A stretch of DNA of 64,000 nucleotides from Magicicada septendecula (lineage: Eukaryota; Arthropoda; Insecta; Hemiptera; Cicadidae). Numbering within the stretch: position 1 is the first letter of the stretch; each line of letters opens with the position of its first letter. Below the pieces are notes generated by a model that saw only the letters and a list, made by a program, of their open reading frames with translations, made no database searches and had not been told where the DNA came from. Shown here in pieces: positions 11,369-23,197 of this stretch. Both the position numbers and the translations under genes were made by a program. The DNA is taken from positions 707,204,885 to 707,268,884 of the forward strand of contig CM068367.1 in assembly GCA_034769895.1 (NCBI GenBank). Direction: 5' to 3'.

Positions 11369-11420
11369 GGTATGGAGAACCATACATGACTTCCATGTTG
11401 TAAGATTTATGTTTAAAATA
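11369..11420 (-). repeat. Right arm (inner block) of the long-distance inverted repeat
   Basis: This is the reverse complement of 2395-2447 with a few substitutions. The shared core contains TATGGAGAACCATACATGAC followed by TTCCAT and AAGATTTAT. A short inward extension (TTTTTACTAATG-like) is also similar before the arms diverge. Confidence 0.7.
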
Positions 11421-11441
11421 ATTTAATTGAATTCGGTTCGG

Positions 11442-11562
11442 TAATTTATAAAAAAATATCGCCCACCCTCAAACTAATTTCACTATTTATAGATATTTTT
11501 GTTATTATGGGGTAGTCGTTTAATATAATGTTATTTTCAGTCACTTTATCCATAAAAATTAG
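11442..11562 (+). repeat. Diverged direct repeat, copy 1
   Basis: It aligns along its length with 12175-12296: TAATTTATAAAAAAAT at the start, ATTTATAGATATTT in the middle, TTATT...TTTTCAG near the three-quarter point and a closing ATAAAAATT or TCAAAATT. It lies inside the 650-bp segment that splits the right inverted arm. Confidence 0.6.
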
Positions 11563-11888
11563 GTAGGCTTACTTTATTCTTATAAAGAAACCAAACTACA
11601 CATATAATCATCCCTCCTCCGAAGCGCTCTGAAGTCACTCATGGACCCTGAGCATCTTGCAGAGGGTTCATTCCCTAAAGACGAAAAGTCTGTCTATGAA
11701 CCGTTCCTCTGTAAACACGTGCAGTTACAGTGCCCAGCGATCCACAGGAAGCAAATCGCTATCCACGCTGGACACTTTTTCGGCTTGCACGCGTTGTGTT
11801 GGTGTGGGTTTCGGCACTTTCCATTTAAAAAGCGTGCAAATGTAAGAAAATATACATGAGTGAGGCCAGAAATAACGCGAATTGTGTA

Positions 11889-11891
<3 letters not shown>

Positions 11892-11925
<34 letters not shown>
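11892..11925 (+). repeat. (TG)n microsatellite
   Basis: About 17 uninterrupted TG dinucleotides, preceded by a TATG-type degenerate start. This run accounts for the histidine/threonine-rich and valine/cysteine-rich short ORFs overlapping it on both strands (11694-12045), which I do not regard as genes. Confidence 0.95.
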
Positions 11926-11926
<1 letters not shown>

Positions 11927-12072
11927 TTGCCTGCCTTTTTATTGTGGTAATCATAATAATAAAATGGAAACGTAAACATTACATAATTGAGACATGCTTG
12001 CCTGCCACGAACGATATATTTTCTCTCATACATGATTTAAATTAAAATGAAAAATATAGAATTTTGTTAAAG

Positions 12073-12104
12073 TGAAATGAAATGTTTCCATAGAAACTAC
12101 TTCT
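12073..12104 (-). repeat. Right arm (outer block) of the long-distance inverted repeat
   Basis: This is the reverse complement of the outer left block at 2357-2390, sharing CCATAGAAACTACTTCT and GAAATGAAAT with only a few differences. It is separated from the inner right block by about 650 bp, whereas the left blocks are only 4 bp apart, indicating an insertion in the right arm or a deletion in the left. Confidence 0.7.
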
Positions 12105-12134
12105 TTGTTGTCAATAACGTAGTACACATATAAA

Positions 12135-12296
12135 ACTTATAAAAATTTACCTCCTCCATCATCAACTACCATTTTAATTTATAAAAAAATTACCCCCTCC
12201 CCCTTCAACTACCATTTTCATTTATAGATATTTCATCTACCTTTCTACAGTGGATTATTATGACCTTCTTTTCAGGATACTTTATTGATCAAAATT
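12135..12296 (+). repeat. Diverged direct repeat, copy 2, with an internal partial duplication
   Basis: The main copy (12175-12296) matches 11442-11562. Immediately before it, 12135-12174 repeats its first part: ATAAAAATTTACC versus ATAAAAAAATTACC, then CAACTACCATTTT in both. This makes a local tandem of about 45 bp. The CAACTACCATTTT block is absent or degraded in copy 1. Confidence 0.6.
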
Positions 12297-15200
12297 AAGC
12301 ACTTTACCCTTGTTAAAACGTAAAATGTTGCAGGTAAACTACCCCTTTTCCTTAACCGATCTTCACCAAAAACAATAAGCCTTGAGTCCTCTACAATTCA
12401 TGGCTGTATGCAAAAAATTATTTGATTCTGTTTGAATTTGCGGCTGTTATCATTTGCCATAGAAAAAATTCTACACACAGACACTTTTCGAAAAATGACT
12501 TTTTTCATGTTTTGATGGTAGTACAATCAGAATCTGCCATTATCTCGAACACGATTTTTTCGGCTTGACCATACTTCCATTTCCTTATGGAACATGGAAG
12601 TAAAAATTAAACATTTACATCAGAATATTTGGGAGAGTATCCTGAAATTCATATACATTAATACCCTTGGAAACAATGAAAAATCTTGAAATGAAGGATG
12701 TAAATTAGAAAATGCTGATGAAGAGGGGCATTTTTAAAATGTTTAAATGACACATTGAGTTGTTATTTGAGTATTTTAAGTAGAAAGGTCGAGTACAGCA
12801 TGTTCATTGTTTAAAGAAAGCCTTGCTCAAGGGAGTTTCTGGGTAAATGTAGTAGGTCTGTTGCGAACTGGCAACATGTCGAAACTTATACATGTGAAAC
12901 AGAAAGAAATAGAGGCATTAGACAATTATTATGATGGGCAACTAATACTCACTCAGCACCATAGGATATACCATATTCCGTAATAATTTTGGGGGGGACC
13001 AACATGAAACCTTATACTTGATGAGAACAAGTTAGTCCTTTAATTAAAAATAAAGAAATTAGAAAAGAAATTAAACAGCAAGTTATCTGAGGAGACCAAG
13101 TTGAAGCCTGTATTGTCTAACACTAAATGAATAGGATATTAGTATTATTAAAAGGATGTTGGAGACAATCCAAGAAATAGATCATAACATTTTATACAGC
13201 TTTCTGTTTGATCTATCTTCTGACTGATGCAACAGAAGATTTTTGGTCAATTATTATTATGACAAAGCAAATTTAGAAAAACTGCTGAAAAGAAAGATTT
13301 TAAATATCTCTATGTCACATAAATATTTGTAAGGCATCTTTCTGATTCCTTGGAAATTTCCAAACTCAATGTCTAAATGGAATTTTCTAGACTTCCATGT
13401 AAATAATATAAGTATCAGTTTGGAGCAGCGTTTGTAACTTATATATATATAAATACTATCACTATCGCATAATAATATCCATATTTTCTTTGTTACTGTA
13501 TGCTCAAAATGTGTCACATAAATACTATTCATGCAAAAACCAACAACAGATTTAAAAAAAAAGAGGAAGTTAATGCAAAAATTAACATAATAATAGGCAA
13601 CAATGAGAACATAGTAATTACCATAAAGACTGTTACCATAAAGTTCCGAAACGAAACAAAAAAATATAAAATAAACTTGACAAACTGGGCAAAAGGTACA
13701 AGCACTCCTAATGTACGGTACAAACCTTATTTATAAAACAGTCCTATGGAATTCTTGAAATTAAGTAAGCATGCAACAGAAAGATTAACACCTGATTAGT
13801 ACATCATATGAAAAACGGAACATTGGGATGACCTTTTACTATTCTTGTTTTGATGATAAACCAAGTATATATTGTTTCATTGACAATGGCATATGTATGT
13901 TAAGTAAATTCACACAACACTTGTATTGTTTAATTTATTATGTTTCTTCTTAGTTTTATATGTTTAAAAGTTTCTCTATATTGTTACATTTATCTGGAGC
14001 ACAATTTGTAATTGTTTATTCAGATTACATGCTAATTAATGAATTACTTTATTGTTTCATATTTAAGTAAGTCTCACTTGCAACTGTATGTTATAGTAGC
14101 TACAGCACACAGCCATCCAAAAAAATAATTTACATAAGAGGTATTTGTTTGTAGAAGATAATATTTACATGTAGTTATTTTAGTTATTAAAACATTATTA
14201 CTTAAAAAAATGCTTTGTACATTATTATAATACTTTTAAAATTTTAGTTTTAACTGTGGCAGACACACAATTTAAATATATTTGTGTACAAATAAAGTAC
14301 AGTAATTCCTTTTGCCATTAAGGTAACTTTTATCACACACACACAATATTATTATTGTTATAATAGTATTAATATGTAATTACTATTGTAATTCCTTAGT
14401 ACGATCCTAAGTATTCCATGTTAGATCATTAGTATCATCTACTTTTTCTATGCTATTTTTTAAATACAGGAATTGAAAATGAAAATAATAACTGTATTAC
14501 TATGCACTACCTTATTTATTATCCTATCTTATTCTTTAGATTAAGCGTAAGTTCCTGGAATGTAATAACAATACAATTGTAGAGTATTATAATATACCAT
14601 ATATTAATCTATCTCTATTGTAAAATGTTAATTATTACCAATATTCAATTCTGATGAATTCTTAATTGTACAGGTCACTTGAAGGTCAAAAATGTAGCCT
14701 TAATTATTGTTTGTCAGTTAGACACGAATCTACAAAATTCTTGTAAACAACCTTTCATTTTCAATAATTGAACTCTGCTTTTGTTAACAGACTTGAAAAG
14801 TTTTTATACCATTTAATGTCCATCAAATGCAAAGTGTAAACATTAAACATTTCAAGTTGAACATAATATTAAAGTTAAATAGAATAATGTAAAATGCCAA
14901 TTATGAAACTATGATAAGTATCATTGTCTTTTTACAAAATTACATAAAGTGAAATTTATATCCTTTAACAATTCTTTAGATTCCTAGACGTTTACCAGTA
15001 CAGTAAAAATGATTGCCTATGTCTGTAAGTGAACTGCAATTTAAGCAATTTGGAAAGAAAAACAACTCCTTAGACTTTTCAATTGAGTTTTTGCAATGTC
15101 TTCCAAAAATTTCTATAAATTATGTGAAACAGAAAATTTATTAATTCCTGTTCCCATTTTCTTATGCAATTCATGTTGAACCACTTTTGTAAACTTGGTT

Positions 15201-15481
15201 ACTCTATTTGTCATTTTTATTACTGTATATAAAATGTATTCTTAAATTAAAATAACTTAAAGCTAAATAGGTAGATGAAGTTCAGTAATTTCACACACAT
15301 ATTTTATATTAATTATAGGCCATGTGTAACTTAATGTTGTATTATATTAATAAACAAACAAGACGTTTTTCTTCTTACTTGATTAAACAAATGAAAAAAC
15401 ATCTTGATTGTATATTAAGACACCATTAAGTAAATTGCATATCACAAAAAGAACTGCCCCCAGCACCCTACAAAAAAGCTA

Positions 15482-15507
15482 CCCCCCCCCCCCACACACA
15501 CACACAA
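15482..15507 (+). repeat. Poly-C tract joined to a (CA)n run
   Basis: About twelve consecutive C residues pass directly into roughly seven CA repeats. Such compound simple repeats are common polymerase-slippage sites. Confidence 0.9.
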
Positions 15508-15977
15508 CTTAATTATACTTCATGTTGTATTTCCAGAATCAGGTTAATGCCAGAACATTAAAATAATATTAATAGGAATAAACACATCAAGTTTATATAT
15601 ACGAACACTTTCTTCAACAAGATTTTACTTTTATTTTAAGTTATATGTATTTCTTCAAATGATACGTATTTTGATAGTTTAACCACTACCATTGTCCGAA
15701 AAAAATAATATTTTTATTACATAGTTTTTAATTTACAAATTTTAATATCAAATTCTTTTCATAAAAAATGTGTGTTTCATCAAAATGTTAGTTCTCTCAC
15801 ACTGGAGATTAAAGCCTATTATATACTGTACAATGTTTGTATGTGGTGTAACGTTTTATATAACATTATATAGTTGTCTTTTATATAACGTTTTATTTGT
15901 ATGTACTTACTACAAAATAAAATGTTCATGTTTGTTTAGTGAAATATGAAGTGAGTTTAATAACACAATCAGGCGCT

Positions 15978-16024
15978 CCCCCCCCCTCTCGCGCGTAATC
16001 ACACACACACACACACACACACAC
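15978..16024 (+). repeat. Poly-C, short GC-rich spacer and (CA)n
   Basis: A C-rich run near 15978-15986 is followed by CTCTCGCGCG and then about twelve CA dinucleotides ending at 16024. It resembles the compound repeat at 15482-15507. Confidence 0.9.
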
Positions 16025-17141
16025 TGGATAGTATGTTTTATAACAATATAGCTGCTTCTTTACTGCGGCTTTACCGATTCTTCCTATAATATGATGTATA
16101 AGATATAAAATATATTATAGCACTGCGATAGCAACAATAATGACTGTAAGCCATTTGCGCAATCAGTTGTGTGATTAAATTATTAGGAATAATACAATAT
16201 ATGCCTTTTGAAATTTGTTTTTTCATGAAGTCAATAATTAAAAAATATATGAACTAATTAAGGTAAATTGAAGATTGTAATCTTTGTAATTTATAGCCAT
16301 GTAAAGTAATTAGTTGTGATAACTGAAGACATAATCTTCAAAATCATTAAAGTAATGCCTTCCATGAAAAAAGAAAATTATATAGTCACTGTCAGATGTC
16401 GCTAAATAGTTAGTGTGAATTTACTGACATAGAGATCGCTTATGTTACCAACTTTCGGTTTCGCACTGAAAAAACGATCGCCAGTGGGTAACGTAGTATT
16501 GTATACAACTGCAGTGATAGACATGAATTGGGTCTTAAAACTGAAACTGAGACATTTCTGGAATCTGAATTATAACAAAATGTTTATAGTTATCGGTAGC
16601 TTATTTGAAGAAAGTTGAGACACTCGGTATAAGTAACTAACCTGCGGGAAATGTAAAGTTTGTAACAGAAAACTGAAAATTTTATACTTTGCTCTAACAA
16701 ATAAACACTTCTTCATCTCACCACCTCTAGTTGTAAAATGCTCCTGAAATACTAGTACAAACGAGCAACATCGAATCCTTATATAGAGTTCGCACGTTTT
16801 ACGGTGGCTAGCTTGACACTAACAGAACAATGAGATGCGTTCTAGAATCGGATTGCACTCATTGTTTTCGTTTTGGCTCCGTGCTCACTTTATTCTTTCC
16901 AACAGCACGTTACATTTGACCGTACATACAGAAATTTTTATATCTATTACGTTCAGGGAAAAGAAAAGAATCTTGTTATAGACTAAACACAAACAGGTTA
17001 CATTTTTTAATTAAGCCTGTATTCTTATTAGGCCTATACTAAGTGCCGCTTCCAATATTCTTTAAATTATTTATACTGTAATAAGTCTGTGTCATCTGAT
17101 TACAAATGTTTATCCTGAATAGTCATTAGGTAAAAATCTGT

Positions 17142-17990
17142 AATTCAGGAGCTCGGAGGAGAAAGGGCGAATAAAATAAAAATCGATTTTTTTTACAGAA
17201 TCCTATTTTCTGACATGTTAAAAACACGGTAATACCACTATCACGTATATATTCGCCTTTAGTATTTTGTAAATAGCACTGAAATGTATAGACTGCATAA
17301 AACCAGCTGAGAGCTTAGTGCTGTAATAATGGAGGAGTACGGGCGAATATACTGCACGGTACCAGTGCCACACGTCGGCATGATTTTTGCTTAGGTTCGC
17401 CCTTTCTCCACCGGGCTTAGTCATAGTTTATACTTGACCCGACATGTCTATGAAAAGCTTGGTCAGTGTGATTGTTATTTTGATGTGATTAGTTTGTTCT
17501 TTCTTATACTGTATATGTTATTTATTTGTTATTCTAATAGTGTCTTATTATAATAGTGCCATTACAACAGTGAGTGTGTGTGGTTTTTTATAAAATGGAA
17601 AGAAAAAATTTAGGTCTTCAGCAAGCTTTATCAATACCTAAACTGAAGTGCAATGCTCAATACTACATTTTTTACACAGTAGTACGTAAAGTGATAAGAA
17701 TTTGGTATTAATATCTAGTGTTAAGTATAGCAGTCATCAACATTTCGAATTTTCATTCTATTAATTTAAATTTTAGAATAATCTTAAAATTTTTTGTTTT
17801 TATATTATTGTTTTTATTTTACTTATCATTAATTATTTAAAAATAAAAATGTAAACTAATTAGAATCTATGTTTCTTAATACTGAAATACATATTCGCCC
17901 TTTCTATCCTGAGAGTATTCACAAGCTTTAAACGCGATTCCCAACACCATGATTTTCATACTCGCCCTTTCTACTTCCAGCTCCTAAATT
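17142..17990. mobile_element. 849-bp non-autonomous element with 32-bp terminal inverted repeats
   Basis: The two ends (17142-17173 and 17959-17990) are reverse complements over 32 bp with about six mismatches, sharing AGGAGCT and AGAAAGGGCGA. The GGGCGAATA/TATTCGCCC motif also recurs inside, near 17249, 17340, 17395 and 17890, in both orientations. There is no transposase ORF; the 68-codon ORF on the minus strand (17218-17424) is not recognisable. I could not assign a superfamily or a certain target duplication; both ends are bordered by AATT. Confidence 0.7.
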
Positions 17991-18195
17991 GTACTGAAAG
18001 GGAATGTACAGTAGTTTGAAAATTTTATAGAGTAGATTATGATTTCCTGGTGAAGAGCAAAGACTTTCTTTAGTGGAAAAACGGGCTGAAGAGACGGGAA
18101 CCCTACCTGCCTCACCATCAAACCCTCGTAGAAGATAAACCAAGTCAGTCGACAACCCTCAACGACAGCCATTACAAACCTTTCCTCAAATCGTG

Positions 18196-18347
18196 CAGTG
18201 GCGTATCTAGAATTTGGCCTGGTGGAGGGGGATCATACAAAAGAAAAAACAAGTTAAGACTAATTAACATTACTATCTTTAAAGTGGTTATAAAACGTGT
18301 GATAACATCCTAAAATCAACCCCATTAAAGTAAACGATACGCCCCTA
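18196..18347. mobile_element. 152-bp hAT-type MITE with 8-bp target duplication
   Basis: The element starts CAGTGGCGTATC and ends GATACGCCCCTA, whose reverse complement TAGGGGCGTATC matches at 10 of 12 positions. Perfect 8-bp direct copies AAATCGTG flank it (18188-18195 and 18348-18355). An 8-bp duplication and a CAGTGGCG-type end are both typical of hAT transposons, and the interior is short and non-coding. Confidence 0.85.
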
Positions 18348-18355
18348 AAATCGTG

Positions 18356-19035
18356 TACCCAGACACAAAACTCTGGCGGGCTAAGCTGAGAAGTCGATGA
18401 CTTCATTTTTCACCCCCGCGCCAAGATGAAGTGGTGGGTGTTGGGTGGGAGGACCACGTGCAATCGGCGGTAGATTCCATGACCCTTACACCAGGGCCCC
18501 AGTCCCCTAACCCCACTTACGGAACGTTAGTAATTGGCAACTTCGTAGGAAGTGGCGGTAAAGGATGACGGTTACTTCAATACATGGACTCTCATCTTCG
18601 GCTCATACCATTTACTACCGTCCCATATCTCCGTGGTATATAGTATACGAGATCGGGGACTGCTACTAACAAGAGTGATACCTACCTAACAGCCACCATG
18701 AACCTGTTCGTAACTCGTAAACACGGGGGGCAGAACACCGGCCAAGCAATATTTATTCTCCCGTTCTACAAGTTTTTTAAATACACCGTTGGACATATTG
18801 ACAAGATGTCAGCTTGACTATGGACAACCATATATGGTGGATGTTGACTGAATGCGTCCACGAATATGTTCCTACGTTACGGTCGACGATAATTTCATTA
18901 TCGGAATGTGTGTCCAAGTTGGATCCACAGAATGCTTATAGAAAATAAACGTCTTGATGTGTTCTGACACATTACTGCGGAAACGATACAAAATGTTGAG
19001 CCATACATGACACGAGTTGATCTTTGGTGCATACC
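18356..19035. other. Unassigned, GC-richer stretch between two hAT-derived elements
   Basis: About 18360-18780 is clearly richer in G+C than its surroundings and has few homopolymers, like an old coding or structured repeat, but neither strand gives a recognisable protein. The 69-codon ORF at 18898-19107 (-) crosses into the hAT end and is not credible. Confidence 0.4.
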
Positions 19036-19390
19036 CAGGGGCGGATTAGAAGCGTCTGGTGCCCTATGCTGCTCCCCACTCCGTTCAAAATTCAACCTTT
19101 TATCCATTATTTACATTGATAAATGGCATACACAATATCGAAAGCTAATAATTATTTTATTAAACTCTAAAATTACAACAAATATTTAGCTAAATAGTGA
19201 TTACAATGATCATAGTAGTACTTGGGTTAGAAAATACTAATCGATCCATTTTTTCTTGATTTTGTTTTAACAAAGTCGTCTGTTATAGTATAATTTCCTC
19301 TAAATTATTTTGCGTTCAGTATTCAACGTTGCTAACGAAGATAATCTCTCATCTCCCATAGTTAAATTCAATATATCTTTAATTAGTTTT
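19036..19390 (-). pseudogene. hAT transposase C-terminus and 3' end, interrupted by the retrotransposon array
   Basis: Reading the minus strand from the array edge, the first codons give KLIKDILNLTMG and then DERLSSLATLNTE before the frame breaks at a stop (near 19300). This matches the C-terminal dimerisation domain of hAT transposases, in which a SFSKLKLIK-type motif is followed by M-x-x-ERLS. Stops and a shift follow, so the gene is dead. The non-coding tail ends at 19036 in CAGGGGCGGATTA, a typical hAT terminal sequence, with TGCATACC next to it as the possible 8-bp target copy. The rest of the transposase should lie beyond the far side of the array, outside this window. Confidence 0.7.
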
Positions 19391-20061
19391 ATTACGTTAT
19401 GCCTATTAATTAATATTCAATTCAGTTAATCAATATTTGGTTGCCCTACAGGTTAGTTTGTCTAGTTCCTGCAATATTAATCTTATCATGCCACGCGTTG
19501 GGCAGCCATATAACGTTAATAGGGGTGTTCCTATTAATCAAGTGTTAATTAATAAATTTTGATCAAATTATTCAAATAGGTAATCGACAATGCTATCAAT
19601 CAAGTGGTCTAATTATCAATAAAGAGTGATTAATCTTGTCTTCTACTACTACATAAAACTTCAAGAATTAAAACATTTATGAATATGGTATCTGTTAAAT
19701 TATATTGAGTCTAAATCATTAATTGTGGATTTTACTTTGAAAGAATTGTCTTGTATGCCAGGTCTTAAAATAAATTAACTCAACACTATCGAATCCATTA
19801 TAAATTAAATTTATTATAATAATGCATGTTGCACGTATTCATTGCATAAAAGAAATTATGTAACAAGAGTATATACTACTATTTCAAAGAGATAATTAAA
19901 CTCTATAACATATCTAAAATATCTGAAAGAAAAACAATCAAATGCTTACACATACTCGTGTGTAGTTATTGTATCATGAAATAAGACATAGTTGATGACG
20001 TTAAGAACTATCAATGTTGCGTGCTTAAGATTTGCACTAAGTGATATACTTCGTAACATAT

Positions 20062-20152
20062 TTAAACACATATACACATGAAATACTCATATACCTGCAG
20101 TAAACATATTAAACACATACACATCTGAAATACTCATATACCTACACTAATA
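20062..20152. repeat. Tandem duplication of about 47 bp within the LTR
   Basis: Two imperfect copies (20062-20108, 20109-20152) share TTAAACACATA, GAAATACTCATATACCT and an ACAC-rich middle. The pair recurs in every unit, for example at 27464-27554 in unit 2; unit 5 carries a private substitution in the second copy. It could be a regulatory direct repeat of the LTR, but no function is shown. Confidence 0.75.
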
Positions 20153-20184
20153 AGATAATACATATGTAATATTCTATAAGAGTG

Positions 20185-20214
20185 TTTATTCTTAACCATG
20201 GATTCGTATTTATA
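20185..20214 (-). promoter_or_regulatory. Candidate TATA box and poly(A) signal in the LTR
   Basis: On the element strand TATAAATA (20214-20207) is followed 16 nt later by AATAAA (20190-20185). It sits just downstream, in element sense, of the GC-richer part of the LTR (about 20300-21800). A promoter and poly(A) signal are expected in an LTR, and both motifs are present in every unit. In AT-rich DNA such motifs arise by chance, so this is only a candidate. Confidence 0.25.
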
Positions 20215-20299
20215 ATGGCTCTATTTTGAAATATCTCAGGCAGTTAGTTCTAAGTGACAGGTCAGCGGTATTACGATAAACTATGAATTATAATAAATG

Positions 20300-21850
20300 G
20301 TTATTTTGGTACATTACTCAAGTCATCGTAGTGTCTCGCTCCCGTTGCATGTGTCCGCTTGGATCCGCTGGGTGACGATTGATGCTGGTCCTGGAACCAC
20401 TCGTAACTCGCACTTCCAATTGTTATAAGTACATTGTTTCGGAACGCTAGTTCGCACTTCATGAAATCCGTTATAAGTTTTTATAATGTTATTACAGTTT
20501 AAGTCGCGATACTTGCGCTAAGGATTATATTGTCTATTCGTATCGCGTCAGTCTATTTATGCGTACTTTAGTTCGATACTTCCACGCACTTTGGTATTGT
20601 TTAAATACATGTTCGACTCTTCCGTAACGCCTAGATTGATTTCAAGTTCATTAGACGCATATAAAACATCATCGGCACTTGTCTCTATTCTACGAAATAA
20701 TTTTGTATCACAAATTAAGTCTTATGTTGTATACCGATTCATTTCGTTTATAAAGAGTTCAAGTATATTACTACTGCATTATACAACTTCTTACGGCACT
20801 AACTGTATTAGTGTAATACTTAGAGTTTTACAAAGTTCATTAGTCGCGCATCGTCGCGAATACTACTGTTTCGGCTCAACGTTTCAAGTCTTACTCCCGA
20901 ACTTCCACGAATACCGAACACCAGTTTGAATATCACAAAACAAAATTTTTATGGAAACTGAGAGAAAATTAGTGTAATACTGCGAGAGCGTCTCCTCTTG
21001 CATACAGTTTTTATGCCCTTCGCTTTCCCACTCTCGCTACTCCTTCAACGCTTCATTTTCCCACCAAAATAGTTCTGATAGGACAATTGCTCGGATTTCC
21101 CTCGGTACTCTTGCCTCTAGTCTGTGATTCTTGTGAATTCTCCACCCAGCGCCGTTTGGAGAGGGACGTTCTTCTTCGGGATTTGTTCTCTGGTCGTCGG
21201 TTCCCTTCGAGACCATCCCCTACAGTTACTCCCTTCTGAATCCTCGTTTCTAATTGTCTGGCTGGCTTCTCTACTTGAATTTCTCATAGTCCACGTTGAC
21301 ATGACGAGTTGCTGTCATCAGGACGTTGCCACTTTCTCGGAATCTGCATCGAGACCTTGCTACTGAAGTCACATCTGCCCCTTTTGGTGTAGCGTGTCGA
21401 AATAAAGTATTGTTCGGACTCTGACGACTTCCTCTAGCGAACTTACGGGTGGCAAACATCTGTGTACGTCGCAGACGCCTCCTTGTCTCCTGCACAGCAT
21501 GAAAACAAGCTTCCCGTGGTCCTACTACATTGTCCGTGCTCCAGCTATTGTTTTTTAGTAAGTTTCACATATGCTTGGAACAATGCTCTTAGCTAGGCAT
21601 ATATATTCTCTCGCTACTGAAACGGATGCAAGGGTAATGTTCCTTTGTCATATTTGTAAAGTCAAGTGCTCCCACGCATGACCCTTTTCGTCGTAACACG
21701 TGTTGCAGCACGCTTTGTCTTTTAAACGGCTTTTATGTCATTTAAGTAGAAAGGAAAGGTTTGCTCCTTCCGTCGCTCACCCTCGAACAATGCTAACTCG
21801 TGTCACTCTTGACGGGCTCTAATTTCTGGCGTATCTCCCTCGGAATATCA
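20300..21850. other. GC-richer core of the LTR with antisense ORFs
   Basis: This part of the LTR is richer in CG dinucleotides than the rest, with recurring short motifs such as TCGCACTTC and ACTTCCACG (20410-20900). ORFs of 61-112 codons on both strands (20591-20929 +, 21124-21366 +, 21117-21302 -, 21271-21495 -) recur in the other units but show no domain. The 112-codon one is cut to 70 codons by a one-base insertion in units 3 and 4, so I treat them as non-coding. Confidence 0.5.
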
Positions 21851-23197
21851 AAAAAAAAAAATTCAAAAAAATTTTCAAAGCAATAAGTACGTTATAGAGT
21901 CCCCAATTTGGGTACGTCGTGAAGACTCGCGAAACGAGGCACCCAAATTCACGCCCTTGCTTGCATACTATCATCGAGTGTGTTGGTCATCTCCCATTGG
22001 AGCAAGTATAGTGACCTACATATTCCTTCCGTCTGACCTACTGTCCTAACTAACTGTTTTCTTGGTTTACCCTGAGTATTGAATTTATTGCTTTTTAAAT
22101 TGAAATACGAATCCATTCACAATGATATACATAGTTATGGAATGAGCTTATGCTTTAGTGTGTTAATTGATTAACCTCTACATACATCAAAGAAATAAAT
22201 AGCAATTAACTTACCTACAGGCTATTCTTTAGCCTGATTGTGCATACGATCATTACCTATATACAGTGTGAATAGTTATTGTTATTAGCTACTCACGAAC
22301 ATTACTAAAATTTATTGCTCCTTTCACAATTACTCGTTATTAATTTTAAAACATGATACATTTATATTACAACCATTCATTGCTATTCTTATCATTAGGT
22401 GATTCGAAACCTAGCTTTATTGAATACATGTATAAAATATTTACAACAAATTAAATTAAATGTGTACAATTGTAAAATTCAAATTAATTCACCTCGTAAT
22501 CGTTCCGTCTAGGTTTATAATAAATTTTCTTCACAAAATTTAATCTTAGCAATTTATTGCTGCTACTTTATTGCTATTACGCAACTCAGTTGCTCGTACT
22601 TCCCCTTCAAACGCTACTTTTAGTTTCATCATAATGATATAACAAATACATTTATCAATTAATATACAATTTCTATATTACATAGTATCATACTTTGTAT
22701 TGCTAGTTATTATCAATACAAGTTCAAATTGACCAAGACAACTCTGAATGAACCACTCCGTAGGTTGCGTTCGCGCCTACTACAAATACCTTCCTCATTT
22801 AGGTTTATCACTCTTTTGTTTCATCGTTTTTACCTTTGTCTGTTCTCAAACCACACATTTTTTCCTTCTCTTCTTGTCTTTGTGACGTTTTGATTACTGC
22901 TCCCATAGTTGTATAGTAATGAAGTTTACATATATATACAATTGGTTATTACATACATTTATTAATATTCCATTTTCTTCCTTAATTAATACCATTCTTG
23001 TATCAACCCATTATAATTGATACGCTTAATTTACTATCATCTAGTTATCTGCTAATCTACCATTCTTATATTAATGTTTCATATGAAGGTTATATTTAAT
23101 TTACACAACTCAGTCTATCGACAACAGTTACGAATTGGGGTACGTTGTCATTGTAAATCCTTGTCAACCGGTCCTATGGTGAATGACCGCTTTCACA

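Larger units (their letters stand above)
12297..17141. other. Long AT-rich intergenic stretch, no gene seen
   Basis: There is no recognisable coding or RNA gene. ORFs such as 13257-13532 (-) and 13500-13736 (+) overlap on opposite strands and are lysine/asparagine- or phenylalanine-rich, as expected of AT-rich DNA. Simple repeats at 15482-15507 and 15978-16024 are listed separately. Confidence 0.45.

Noticed and set aside
11694-12045. Overlapping ORFs of 61-102 codons rich in His/Thr or Val/Cys
   Set aside because: They are translations of the (TG)n microsatellite on both strands.
20591-20929. 112-codon + strand ORF inside the LTR, repeated in other units
   Set aside because: Antisense to the element, no recognisable domain, and shortened to 70 codons by a single-base insertion in units 3 and 4; repetition only reflects the array.
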